Assembly: GCA_009773355.1 (NCBI GenBank)
Contig: WRPG01000019.1
Span: 106,888-170,887 of the forward strand
Origin: Limisphaerales bacterium
GTDB taxonomy: Bacteria > Verrucomicrobiota > Verrucomicrobiia > Limisphaerales > SXTU01
Reading direction: 5' to 3'
DNA length: 64,000 bases
Shown here: piece by piece, positions 43,023 to 50,587 of the stretch
Numbering within the stretch: position 1 is the stretch's first letter
How the letters are laid out: each line of letters opens with the position of its first letter
The notes under the pieces: model-generated
What the model was told of the DNA's origin: nothing
Database searches by the model: none
The model's input: only the letters and a program-made list of their open reading frames with translations
Made by a program: the position numbers and the translations under genes

Positions 43023-44012
43023 TTACTTCGCTTCACCCAGCAGCTTCTCCAGCACCGGCTCCAGCGCCTCGGCCCAAATCTCGTAGCCCTTGGCGGTGGG
43101 GTGCAGGAAGTCGCCCATCACTTCGCGCGTGATGATGCCGTCGGGCTGGAGGAACTTCGCGCCGATGTCGAGGAAGGTGACGCGGCCCGGCGCGGCGAAC
43201 TGCGCGAGCAGCTTGTTCGTCGTGTCGAGCTTGGCGCGCATGGCGTCGGGCTTGGGGCCGCGCGGGAAGATGGCCATGAGGACGACGTGCGCCTGTGGCT
43301 GGCGCTTCTGAATCTCGTCGAGCAGCGCGCGGACGCCGGCGGCGATTTCCTCGGGCGTGTTCTTGCCGGCGTTGTTGGTCCCGATGTGCATGACGACGAC
43401 CTTGGCCTTCGCGCCATCCAACTCGCCGTGGCGCAGTCGCCAGAGGGTGTTTTCCAGGTAGTCGTAGCCAAAGCCGAGGTTCGCGGCGTTGCGCTGGGCG
43501 TAGTGCTTTTCCCAAACGGCCTTGCCGGGCTGGCTGCGGTCGTGCGGCTCGCCACCGAACATTTGCGTGATCGAGTCACCGATGAAGACGAGCGAGGCTT
43601 TCCGGTCCGCCGCAATTTTCGTGACCGCTGCGTGGCGCTTCGCCCAATCATAGACCGGCCAGTCGCGGTCCTGGGTGCAGGGGACGAGCGTGGTGGGCGG
43701 CGGCGTCACCCCCGGCACCGCGTCGAACCTCGCCTCGAACAACTCGCTCTTCACCTTGCGGTCCTCGGAGTAGGCCCGAACCTTCACCGTGCCGCCGGCG
43801 GGCAGTAGGACGGGCGCGAGGTAAGGCCCGCCCTTCGGCCCTGGGTCCGAGCCATCAATGCTGTAGCGGATGACCACGCCGGGCGTGGCGCAGGTGAGCG
43901 TCACGGTGCCGGCGGCGTCGCGCTTCGCCTCGGGCACGGCGAGCTTGGTTGGCTCCTGCCCAACGAGGTTGAGAACGAGCAGGGCGGAGACGAGGCAGAG
44001 CGCGAGTTTCAT
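43023..44012 (-). CDS. Secreted SGNH/GDSL hydrolase with chitobiase-type beta domain
   Basis: 329 residues. Signal peptide MKLALCLVSALLVLNLVG. Residues 30-95 form a CHB_HEX_C-like domain (TPGVVIRYSIDGSDPGP, VKVRAYSEDRKVKS). The catalytic part resembles PAF-acetylhydrolase/sialate esterase: block I IGDSITQMFG with S147, block II G180, block III GTNN with N213, block V DFLHP with D301 and H304. It should deacylate a carbohydrate or lipid outside the cytoplasm. Part of the minus-strand run that ends with another SGNH-containing protein. Confidence 0.92.
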   Translation of the reverse strand: MKLALCLVSALLVLNLVGQEPTKLAVPEAKRDAAGTVTLTCATPGVVIRYSIDGSDPGPKGGPYLAPVLLPAGGTVKVRAYSEDRKVKSELFEARFDAVPGVTPPPTTLVPCTQDRDWPVYDWAKRHAAVTKIAADRKASLVFIGDSITQMFGGEPHDRSQPGKAVWEKHYAQRNAANLGFGYDYLENTLWRLRHGELDGAKAKVVVMHIGTNNAGKNTPEEIAAGVRALLDEIQKRQPQAHVVLMAIFPRGPKPDAMRAKLDTTNKLLAQFAAPGRVTFLDIGAKFLQPDGIITREVMGDFLHPTAKGYEIWAEALEPVLEKLLGEAK

Positions 44013-44053
44013 GGGTGGAGCCTGAGTTGCAGGGAGAGGCTGGTGGTCGGAAA

Positions 44054-44728
44054 CTACTTGGCCGACGGTTCAGCCTCGCCTGCAAAAACCAAATACATGG
44101 AGTTGAACTTCGGATCGGCTCCGCACGGGCCCAGCACGATCCGGCCGGGCGGACAGGTTCGCACGAAGACGAGATAGCCGACGCCTTGGGCTTTCATCAG
44201 CGGGTCATCACTCAAAATGCGGTCACCGGTCGGGGTGAACTCCTGCATCCACGACGGCACGCCTTGCTGAGAGAATGTGCCCAGCATCCGCTGGTCTATC
44301 GCAAGGAACAGATGCACGGGCCGGGCGGCGGACAGCACGATGCCGAAGCGTCCGTCCACGATGTTCTTGTGGCTCATGCGCACCTGCACCTGCGTGAGGC
44401 CGTCGAATTTCGCCGGCAGCTCCGTGATGACATACTTGCGGTCGGCGAAAGGCTTGGCTCCCTTCACCATGCCCGCCGGCACGATGCGATAATCTTCCTC
44501 CGCCTTCACGACAAACGGCTCCACTGCGGGGTTCGTGACCTTATGGTCCGGGTCAAACAAGGCCAGTGCCCGGGTCAGGTTCGGTTTCGCCACGAGCTCC
44601 AGCTTGGCGGGCAGAAGTTTCGCTGGCAGCGGCACGGCGGGGCGCTTCCAGAACGCAGGCGCTTCAAATTCGGCGGCATGGACCGCGCCGCCGAAGACGA
44701 GGGCGAGCAGAGCGAGGAGGTTTCTCAT
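44054..44728 (-). CDS. Secreted protein of unknown function
   Basis: 224 residues from the ATG at 44728 (signal peptide MRNLLALLALVFGGAVHA). Recognisable features are LPAKLELVAKPNL, a YRIVPAGMVKGAKPFADRKY segment, SHKNIVDGRFGIVLSAARPV and RTCPPGRIVLGPCGADPKF, giving two Cys that might pair. It looks like an all-beta exported domain, possibly carbohydrate-binding, but I recognise no family. Its start is 7 bases after the aldo/keto reductase stop, so the two are co-transcribed. Confidence 0.65.
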   Translation of the reverse strand: MRNLLALLALVFGGAVHAAEFEAPAFWKRPAVPLPAKLLPAKLELVAKPNLTRALALFDPDHKVTNPAVEPFVVKAEEDYRIVPAGMVKGAKPFADRKYVITELPAKFDGLTQVQVRMSHKNIVDGRFGIVLSAARPVHLFLAIDQRMLGTFSQQGVPSWMQEFTPTGDRILSDDPLMKAQGVGYLVFVRTCPPGRIVLGPCGADPKFNSMYLVFAGEAEPSAK

Positions 44729-44735
44729 AAGCGGC

Positions 44736-45668
44736 TTAGTTATTCTCCACCAACCCCTCCTTGTGCCCGAGGTTCTTGACCGGGGCAAAGATGGCTTGGA
44801 CTTCCGCGAGCAACTGCTGGTCCAGCGGCTCGGCGGCCCACTTGGCCCAGTTGCGGATGTTGTCCGGGTTCGCGCTGCCGGTGACGGTCGTGGTGATGTC
44901 GGGGTTCGCGAGGCTGAACTGGAGCGCGAGCTTGGCGATGTCCACGCCCTGGCTGGCGCAATGCGCGGCGGCGGCGCGGGCGGCGGCCTTCACCGACTCG
45001 GGCTCCTTGAGCCAGGCGGGCAGCGGGGCGTTGGTGAGCAGGCGCGCGCTGAACGGCCCGGCGTTCATCACGCCCACGCCCTTCGCCTTGAGATAAGGCA
45101 CGGCCTCGTCGGCAAAGCGCGTGTTCTGGAGCGTGTATTGATTGTAGGAGAGCACGCAGTCCACGGCGGTCTGGTCGCAGATGAACTTGAAGATCTTCAT
45201 CGGATAACCGCTGAAGCCGATGAAGCGCGCCTTGCCGGCCTGCTGAATCTTCCGGAGCGCCGGAATGGTCTCGTCCACGATCTGCTGCATCGGCACGAAC
45301 TCGATGTCGTGGCAGAGGATGATGTCGAGGTGGTCGGTGCCGAGGCGGTGGAGGCTCACGTCCACGCTCTCGGCGACGCGCTTCGCGCTGAAGTCGAAGT
45401 GCGCGAGGTCGTAGCGGCCCAGCTTGGTGCAGAGCGTGTAGCTGTCGCGGGGAACTCCTTTCAACGCAATGCCCAGCAGCACCTCGCTCATGCCGCGACC
45501 GTAGAACGGCGAGGTGTCAATGAAGTTGAGGCCGCAGTCGAGCGCGACACGCACGCTGGCGAGCGCCTCGTCAAGTTTCACGCTGCGGAACTCCGCGCCC
45601 AGCGACGACGCGCCGAAGCTGAGGATTGGGAGGTGGAGACCGGTTCTTCCGAGGGGGCGGGTTTGCAT
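44736..45668 (-). CDS. Aldo/keto reductase (sugar dehydrogenase type)
   Basis: 310 residues, NAD(P)-dependent TIM barrel. The catalytic tetrad is D51 (FIDTSPFYG), Y56, K82 (CTKLGR) and H120 (LCHDIEF). It begins MQTRPLGRTGLHLPILSFGA, and the spacing and the TSPFYGRGMSEVLLGIAL run resemble the L-galactose/L-fucose dehydrogenase branch rather than plant-type AKRs. The late NAD(P)-binding segment is GSANPDNIRNW. A sugar or sugar-acid substrate fits the neighbouring RbsD/FucU and DUF1080 genes. Cytoplasmic. Confidence 0.92.
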   Translation of the reverse strand: MQTRPLGRTGLHLPILSFGASSLGAEFRSVKLDEALASVRVALDCGLNFIDTSPFYGRGMSEVLLGIALKGVPRDSYTLCTKLGRYDLAHFDFSAKRVAESVDVSLHRLGTDHLDIILCHDIEFVPMQQIVDETIPALRKIQQAGKARFIGFSGYPMKIFKFICDQTAVDCVLSYNQYTLQNTRFADEAVPYLKAKGVGVMNAGPFSARLLTNAPLPAWLKEPESVKAAARAAAAHCASQGVDIAKLALQFSLANPDITTTVTGSANPDNIRNWAKWAAEPLDQQLLAEVQAIFAPVKNLGHKEGLVENN

Positions 45669-45671
45669 CGG

Positions 45672-45701
45672 GCAGTATTCCGTAATCGTAATCAGTGTTC
45701 A
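45672..45701. repeat. Degenerate heptamer array
   Basis: CAGTATTCCGTAATCGTAAT followed by CAGTGTTCAGT: a decayed single-sided relative of the array at 8841-8934. It fills the 30-base gap before the aldo/keto reductase and contains the thioesterase stop codon. Confidence 0.55.
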
Positions 45702-46100
45702 GTGGGAGGCGGACTTGCGCGCCACTCGCCTCGCAAAGCTCTCGACGGTGATCACGGCGCGCTTGTGCAGGCCGCGGGCAATGATCTCGTGCGCGTCGCG
45801 CACCTCGAACTGGAAGTCCACCGCGCGCGCCTCGGTGCCGATGACGCGCGTCATGATGGTCACGGCCTGGCCCAGCGGTGTCGGGGCGAGGTGGCGGATC
45901 TCAATCTCCGCGCCGACCGTGCGCTCGTTCTCATTGAGAAAGGGATAGAGCGACTCGCGCGCCGTGCGCTCGATGAGTGCCACCAAGCGCGGCGTGCTCA
46001 ACACCGCCGGCATCCCGCCGGTGGCGAAGTCAATGACATGCTCCTGACCGACGGTGAATTTCAGTTCGCCAGTGGTGCCGATCTTGGGGCGGGATTTCAT
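45699..46100 (-). CDS. Hot-dog thioesterase, FlK-like
   Basis: 133 residues from the ATG at 46100. It matches the fluoroacetyl-CoA thioesterase-like branch: VLSTPRLVALIERTARE carries the Thr and Glu, and VGAEIEIRHLAPTPLGQAV carries the His of the triad. The end GLHKRAVITV is also typical. In environmental genomes such proteins hydrolyse unidentified acyl-CoAs; fluoroacetate should not be assumed. The start is 7 bases after the RbsD/FucU stop. The last residues lie in a heptamer remnant. Confidence 0.85.
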   Translation of the reverse strand: MKSRPKIGTTGELKFTVGQEHVIDFATGGMPAVLSTPRLVALIERTARESLYPFLNENERTVGAEIEIRHLAPTPLGQAVTIMTRVIGTEARAVDFQFEVRDAHEIIARGLHKRAVITVESFARRVARKSASH

Positions 46101-46107
46101 CTGCGGT

Positions 46108-46554
46108 TCAATTCGTCCGGCAGCCCAGCGTGAGCAGCACATTGGCCCACAGCGCCTGGTCGCCGGTCTGGATGGTGAGCACATGGTCGGGCGACTCGAC
46201 GTGCTGGTAGAAATCCCACTTCGAAATTGGTTCGATGGCCGCCGTCACGCCGGACTCCTTCGCGATGGCGCGGAACTCGGCCCACGCGGGCGGCTCGCCG
46301 AACTTCGCGTAGGCGTCGTCCGCCGGGATGCCCATCGTGTTCACGAAGTCCACCGGCACCGCGCTCAACACCGCGCGCAGCACCTGCGCCACGGTCACGC
46401 AGCCGGGCGCGAGGTTCAGGCAGACCAGCTCGGCGTTCGGCCCCTTCTTGGTCGAGGCAGGGTAATTGCCGTCGGCGATGAGAATCTTCGCGTGATGCCC
46501 GGCCTGCGCGCAGACGCGGAGGATGTCCGGGTGAAGCAGTTGCGTCTTAAGCAT
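46108..46554 (-). CDS. RbsD/FucU-family sugar mutarotase-like protein
   Basis: 148 residues from the ATG at 46554. The family interconverts anomers of ribose or fucose. Visible motifs are LLHPDILRVCAQAGHHAK with the catalytic-type His, LIADGNYPA with Asp, and a late YAKFGEPPAWAEFRAIA. The RbsD/FucU assignment is clear; which sugar is not. Its start overlaps the folA end by 8 bases, so the two are probably translated together. Confidence 0.88.
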   Translation of the reverse strand: MLKTQLLHPDILRVCAQAGHHAKILIADGNYPASTKKGPNAELVCLNLAPGCVTVAQVLRAVLSAVPVDFVNTMGIPADDAYAKFGEPPAWAEFRAIAKESGVTAAIEPISKWDFYQHVESPDHVLTIQTGDQALWANVLLTLGCRTN

Positions 46555-47065
46555 GAGGCAGGTTGGCAACGGCCGGGGCAGGCTGCACGTCCGAAATGGC
46601 AAGCCCACGATTCCGATAATGCAGGATCTTGAACTCCGGCGTGTCGCGCAGCTCGGCGACCAGCTCGAAGCGGTCCTCGAACGCGGGGAAGAAGGCGTCA
46701 CCATGCACCTCGCGTTTCACGAGTGTCAGGAAAAGGTCGAAGCAGAGCGGCAGGGCTTGGGCGTAGATTTGTGCGCCGCCGCAGATGAAGACTTCCCGCT
46801 CGCCAGCCAGCGCCGCCACAGAGTCCAAACTGGCAATGGTCTTCACGCCGGGGTGACTCCAACCCGTGCGGCTCAGGACTATGGTCTCGCGTCCCGGCAG
46901 CGGCCTGCCGATGGATTCGAAGGTCTTGCGGCCCATCACGAGCACATGGCCGAGCGTTGTGGCCTTGAACCACTTGAAATCCTCCGGCAGGTGCCACGGA
47001 ATCTTGTTCCCGTCCCCGATGACGCGGTTGAGCGACATCGCGGCGATGGCCTTGAAGTGCTTCAT
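46547..47065 (-). CDS. folA: Dihydrofolate reductase
   Basis: 172 residues from the ATG at 47065. NADPH-dependent reduction of dihydrofolate to tetrahydrofolate. Motifs: MSLNRVIGDGNKIPWHLPED with the active-site acid in PWHLPED, VMGRKTFESIGRPLPGRETI for NADPH, and FICGGAQIYAQAL. The C-terminus is about 15 residues longer than short bacterial enzymes. It overlaps the amidase gene upstream by 4 bases (ATGA) and the RbsD/FucU gene downstream by 8. No thyA is nearby. Confidence 0.95.
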   Translation of the reverse strand: MKHFKAIAAMSLNRVIGDGNKIPWHLPEDFKWFKATTLGHVLVMGRKTFESIGRPLPGRETIVLSRTGWSHPGVKTIASLDSVAALAGEREVFICGGAQIYAQALPLCFDLFLTLVKREVHGDAFFPAFEDRFELVAELRDTPEFKILHYRNRGLAISDVQPAPAVANLPHA

Positions 47066-48087
47066 CGCAGCAGCTTCTTTGCGCCACCGATGACGTGCTC
47101 CCACTGGAACGCCGGGCCGGGGTCCACCTTGTTCGTCTGGACATGGTAGTGCCCCAGGACGCCTTGATACTTGTTCAGCTCATCGTCCGGCAGCTTGCTG
47201 GTGATGAGCTTGCCATCCGGGCCTTTGGGATAGTCGCAGCGGAGGTTGGGGAACACCTTGCAGAGCGTCGCTGTGAGCTTCACGAGCGCGGCGTATTGCT
47301 CCGGCGTGAAGTCGTATTGTTGCAATTGCCGGCCTTGCACCGACCCCAACACGGGTTCCTTTCGAGCGGGACGGGCGATGAAGTTCGGCGTGAGAATGCC
47401 GCTCTCTCCAGAGCGCGCGGGAATCACCACCCGCGGCCAGCCGGAGTCGTCGCGTTGATACCAGTCCTCGAACATCCGCTGCTGGCCGGGCGCGAACGCG
47501 CCGATGTTCGCGATCTCGATGCCGATGCTCCGCGTGTTCGAGGTCGTCGCGTGCCACGCGCGCTCCTTGAGGTCGAGCGTCTGGTAAATCGTCCCGTCGA
47601 GGTCGAGCATGAAGTGAACGCTCAGACAGCGGTGATCGTGGAGGATCTTGAAGCACTGGCGGCTCGTGCCGGAGGCATCAAAGTGCAGGACGAACTGATC
47701 CACCTTCTCGCGCAGCAATGGCAAGTCCCAGCCGCCGCCGCGCACGCGCTCAACTTGCGCGTCGGTCAGGCCGTCCTTGCGCAGGCCGTAGCGGTTCGGC
47801 GTCTTGAGCGCAGCGACGGCCACCTTCGAGGTTTCCCACGACGACTGATCGAATGGTGCGAAGCGCCGCTCGCTGCGGTAGGCGTCGTAGCCGCTCGGGT
47901 CCATCCACGTCACGACGCGCGTGCCGGTGTGGAAGAGCTGGCCGGCGACAACGATTTCGTCGCCCTGCCGCTTCAGCAGCGTGCCGGGTCGCGTGGAAGT
48001 GCAGCCGGCGAGCAAGGCCAGTTGCAACAAGCCAACGAGCACCAGCAGCCAGCGGTGCAGCCGGAAATGAAGTCGGTTCTCAGGCAC
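47062..48087 (-). CDS. N-acetylmuramoyl-L-alanine amidase lipoprotein (AmpD/amidase_2 type)
   Basis: 341 residues from a GTG at 48087. Lipoprotein signal: RWLLVLVGLLQLALLAGC, lipidated Cys at 29. The amidase_2 fold is seen in VDQFVLHFDASGTSRQCFKI (first zinc His), YQTLDLKERAWHA (second His), SIGIEIANIG and GHYHVQTNKVDPGPAFQW (third ligand region). It should cleave the amide between MurNAc and the stem peptide from the periplasmic face, so it belongs to wall turnover. It heads the nine-gene minus-strand run and overlaps folA. Confidence 0.9.
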   Translation of the reverse strand: MPENRLHFRLHRWLLVLVGLLQLALLAGCTSTRPGTLLKRQGDEIVVAGQLFHTGTRVVTWMDPSGYDAYRSERRFAPFDQSSWETSKVAVAALKTPNRYGLRKDGLTDAQVERVRGGGWDLPLLREKVDQFVLHFDASGTSRQCFKILHDHRCLSVHFMLDLDGTIYQTLDLKERAWHATTSNTRSIGIEIANIGAFAPGQQRMFEDWYQRDDSGWPRVVIPARSGESGILTPNFIARPARKEPVLGSVQGRQLQQYDFTPEQYAALVKLTATLCKVFPNLRCDYPKGPDGKLITSKLPDDELNKYQGVLGHYHVQTNKVDPGPAFQWEHVIGGAKKLLR

Positions 48088-48128
48088 GCGCGAGTCTTGG
48101 CAGAAGTCCGGCGGGCGGCAAGTCGCGT

Positions 48129-48202
48129 GTAGCTCGACATTCTAATGTCGACTGATGGAATGGAGCAGCGGCAAGGTTCTCGACATTGGAATGTCGAGCT
48201 AC
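48129..48202. repeat. CTCGACATTCCAATGTCGAG palindrome, copy 2
   Basis: Left arm 48129-48151 (GTAGCTCGACATTCTAATGT then CGA) and right arm 48179-48202 (CTCGACATTGGAATGTCGAG then CTAC), spacer 27 bases. It lies between the divergent amidase and pyrophosphatase genes, as copy 1 (36019-36080) also lies between divergent genes. Confidence 0.88.
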
Positions 48203-48277
48203 TGGGACGCCGGAAGCTTGCGCTGCATCCCATCTGCGGCTATTGCAATCCCGCCTCGGCGTCCGCGCCGGGCACAC

Positions 48278-49930
48278 ATGAGCGACATCCTCGTCATCGG
48301 CCACCGCAATCCCGACACCGACGCCATCTGCTCGGCCATCGGTTACGCCGAGTTCAAGCGCCGCACCGGCACGCGCAACGTCGAGGCCGCGCGCTGCGGC
48401 GACACGAACGACCGCATTGATTTCGTCCTCAAGAGCTTTCTTGTTCCCCCGCCGCGCTTCGTCTCCGACGTTTCGCCCAAGGTGCGTGACGTGATGCAGA
48501 CCAACGTCGTCGCCGTCCCGCCCAACGCCTCCGTCTCCGAGGCGCTCGGCATCATGGACGAGCGCAACATCCGCGTGCTGCCCGTGCTCAACGAGGACCG
48601 CTCGTGCCGCGGCCTGCTCTCGCTCTTCAAGTTGAGCAAGTTCTTCTTCGCGCCCGGCAACCGCCTCTTCGACTCCCGCCGCGTCCTCGCCTCCATCCGC
48701 CACCTCACGCGGACGCTGGAGGGCAAAATGGTTTTCTCCGTCGAACCGGACCGCGAGGAAGACCTCATCCTCATGATCGGCGCGATGGGCGTGGAGTCCT
48801 TCGCCGAACGGCTTGCGAACTACCCGCACGACAAGCTCGTCGTCGTCGTGGGCGACCGCTGGGACGTGCAGAACCTCGCCATCCGCGAACGCGTGCGACT
48901 GGTCATCGTCACCGGCGGCTTGCAGGTCGAGCCGAAGACCATCGAGGCCGCGAAGAAGAACGAAGTCAGCCTCATCCTCTCGCCGCATGACACCGCCACC
49001 ACCGCGATGCTCTGCCGCGGTTCCATCGCCGTGAGCCACATGCTGCACGAGCACTTCCTCACCTTTCGCGACGACGAGGCGCTCGCCGACGTGCAGGCCG
49101 TCGCCACCGAGTCCGCCTTCCAGGCCTTCCCCGTCGTGGATCACTCGGGCCGCACCATCGGCATCCTCTCCAAGTCCGACTTCCTCAAGAAAGTGGACCG
49201 CAAGCTCATCCTCGTGGACCACAACGAACTCTCCCAGGCCGTCCACGGCGCGGACAAGGTTGAGATTCTCGAAATCATTGACCACCACCGCATCGGCGCG
49301 CTGACCACGCAGCAGCCCATCCTCTTCCGCAACGAACCCGTCGGCTCCACCAGCACCATCGTGGCCGACTGCTTCTTCCGCTACAACGTCGAGCTGACGC
49401 CCAGCATCGCGGGCCTGCTCCTCGCCGGCCTCGTCTCCGACACGCTCAACCTCACCTCGCCCACCACCACCGCGCGCGACGCGGAAATCCTCGGCAAGCT
49501 GGAGCAGATTTCCGGCGTCAATGCCACCGAGTTCACCGAGAAACTCTTCGCCTCTGGCTCCGTGCTCACCACCAAGCCCGCCGCGCAGGCCATCACCACC
49601 GACTGCAAGGAATACCTCGAAGGCGGCCGCGCCTTCAGCGTGGCGCAAATCGAGGAGCTGGGCTTCGACCAATTCTGGAAGCGCAAGGCCGACGTGCTGA
49701 CCGCGCTGGAGGAGCACCGCGCGGAACACGGCTACTTCTTCGCCGCGCTGCTCGTGACCGACGTGGTGCTGCAAAGCTCCCTGCTGCTGCTGGCCGGCTC
49801 GAAATCTTTCGTGGCCGAGGTGGACTACCCCAAGCTCGAACCCGGCATCTTCCAGCTCGACGGCGTCGTCTCCCGCAAGAAGCAGCTCCTGCCCTATCTC
49901 ACCCACGCGCTGGCGCAGGTGAAGGGCTGA
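48278..49930 (+). CDS. ppaC: Manganese-dependent inorganic pyrophosphatase with CBS/DRTGG insert
   Basis: 550 residues from the ATG at 48278. Family II pyrophosphatase: GHRNPDTDAICSAIGY gives metal ligands H9, D13 and D15; LVDHNELSQ and IDHHRIGA give the DHH motif; GSTSTIVADCF and a DHHA2 domain with SRKKQLLPYL follow. A pair of CBS domains (MQTNVVAVPPNASVSEALGI and AVATESAFQAFPVVDHSGR) flanks a DRTGG-like domain at about 70-310, so the enzyme should be regulated by adenine nucleotides. The stop codon lies within a palindromic repeat. Confidence 0.95.
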   Translation: MSDILVIGHRNPDTDAICSAIGYAEFKRRTGTRNVEAARCGDTNDRIDFVLKSFLVPPPRFVSDVSPKVRDVMQTNVVAVPPNASVSEALGIMDERNIRVLPVLNEDRSCRGLLSLFKLSKFFFAPGNRLFDSRRVLASIRHLTRTLEGKMVFSVEPDREEDLILMIGAMGVESFAERLANYPHDKLVVVVGDRWDVQNLAIRERVRLVIVTGGLQVEPKTIEAAKKNEVSLILSPHDTATTAMLCRGSIAVSHMLHEHFLTFRDDEALADVQAVATESAFQAFPVVDHSGRTIGILSKSDFLKKVDRKLILVDHNELSQAVHGADKVEILEIIDHHRIGALTTQQPILFRNEPVGSTSTIVADCFFRYNVELTPSIAGLLLAGLVSDTLNLTSPTTTARDAEILGKLEQISGVNATEFTEKLFASGSVLTTKPAAQAITTDCKEYLEGGRAFSVAQIEELGFDQFWKRKADVLTALEEHRAEHGYFFAALLVTDVVLQSSLLLLAGSKSFVAEVDYPKLEPGIFQLDGVVSRKKQLLPYLTHALAQVKG

Positions 49931-50137
49931 AAGCCCATCATTCGACAGCCTGGGGTGAAGCCCCAGGGAAAATGCGTTAGCGAAGAACGAGCGCTGTAAG
50001 CGCGTCACCATGCTCGCCGACAGCGGACGCAGCTTGGTAGCAGGCTTACAGCCCTCGGCCCGCCTGGCACAAGCACCTGGGGCTACGTTCACTGCGTTCA
50101 CTCCACCCCAGGCTAGCGAATGACGGGCTTTCAGCCC
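49924..50137. repeat. Nested palindromic element over the ppaC stop codon
   Basis: Arms at 49924-49967 and 50076-50137: GGGCTGAAAGCCC and then AGCCTGGGGTG on one side, inverted on the other, the right side longer by about 19 bases (AACGCAGTGAACGT). Inner pieces repeat the theme: GCGCTGTAAGCGC near 49991 and AGGCTTACAGCCCT near 50042. The ppaC stop (49928-49930) is inside the first GGGCTGAAAGCCC. Confidence 0.8.
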
Positions 50138-50208
50138 TCAGCGCGCCGCTGGCGGGGAGGGATGCCCAACCGCGCCGGTGACACCACGGCATAGGGCAGC
50201 GCGGAGCG

Positions 50209-50305
50209 TCTGGACTGCGTGCGTCTTCAGCGCCGCTTTTCGGGGGACCGCGCTGGACCTTCGGATGCGCAACCAAAGCGGTGCTGAAGCCACCGCAGTC
50301 CAAAC
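50209..50305. repeat. Dispersed palindromic element, divergent copy 3
   Basis: TCTGGACTGCG...CAGCGCCGCTTTT at 50209-50240 is inverted at 50274-50305 (AAAGCGGTGCTG...CCGCAGTCCA). The ends GGACTGCG / CGCAGTCC and the inner CCGCTTT / AAAGCGG are shared with the copies at 20200 and 29019, the rest differs. Confidence 0.7.
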
Positions 50306-50587
50306 GCTGCGCGACTTCTGACGCGGGTGGGCTTTTTTGCGGCACATGGGGGGTTCAATCGAGCGCTCTGCCGGATGCATTCAGGCCAAGTTGCTGCGAA
50401 TGGCGACGCCGTAGCTTTTACACCTCCATGCTCCGCAGCCGAGCCATTGCTACTGCGGAGGACTGGCTGGCCCACCGGACGGCGGGCCGGTGGCCGGTCC
50501 ACTTGAATCGCAGCGACCGCATCCGACAAAGCGAAACTGAATTCGCCCGCCGCCCGGCTCAGTCAGACTGTGCGAATCAGAAACCAC
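50306..50587. other. Gene-free stretch before the Gfo/Idh gene
   Basis: Together with the two palindromic elements just before it this is the longest stretch without a gene (49931-50587). It holds no convincing open frame, RNA gene or terminator; a promoter for the downstream gene is expected but no clear -35/-10 pair stands out. Confidence 0.5.
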
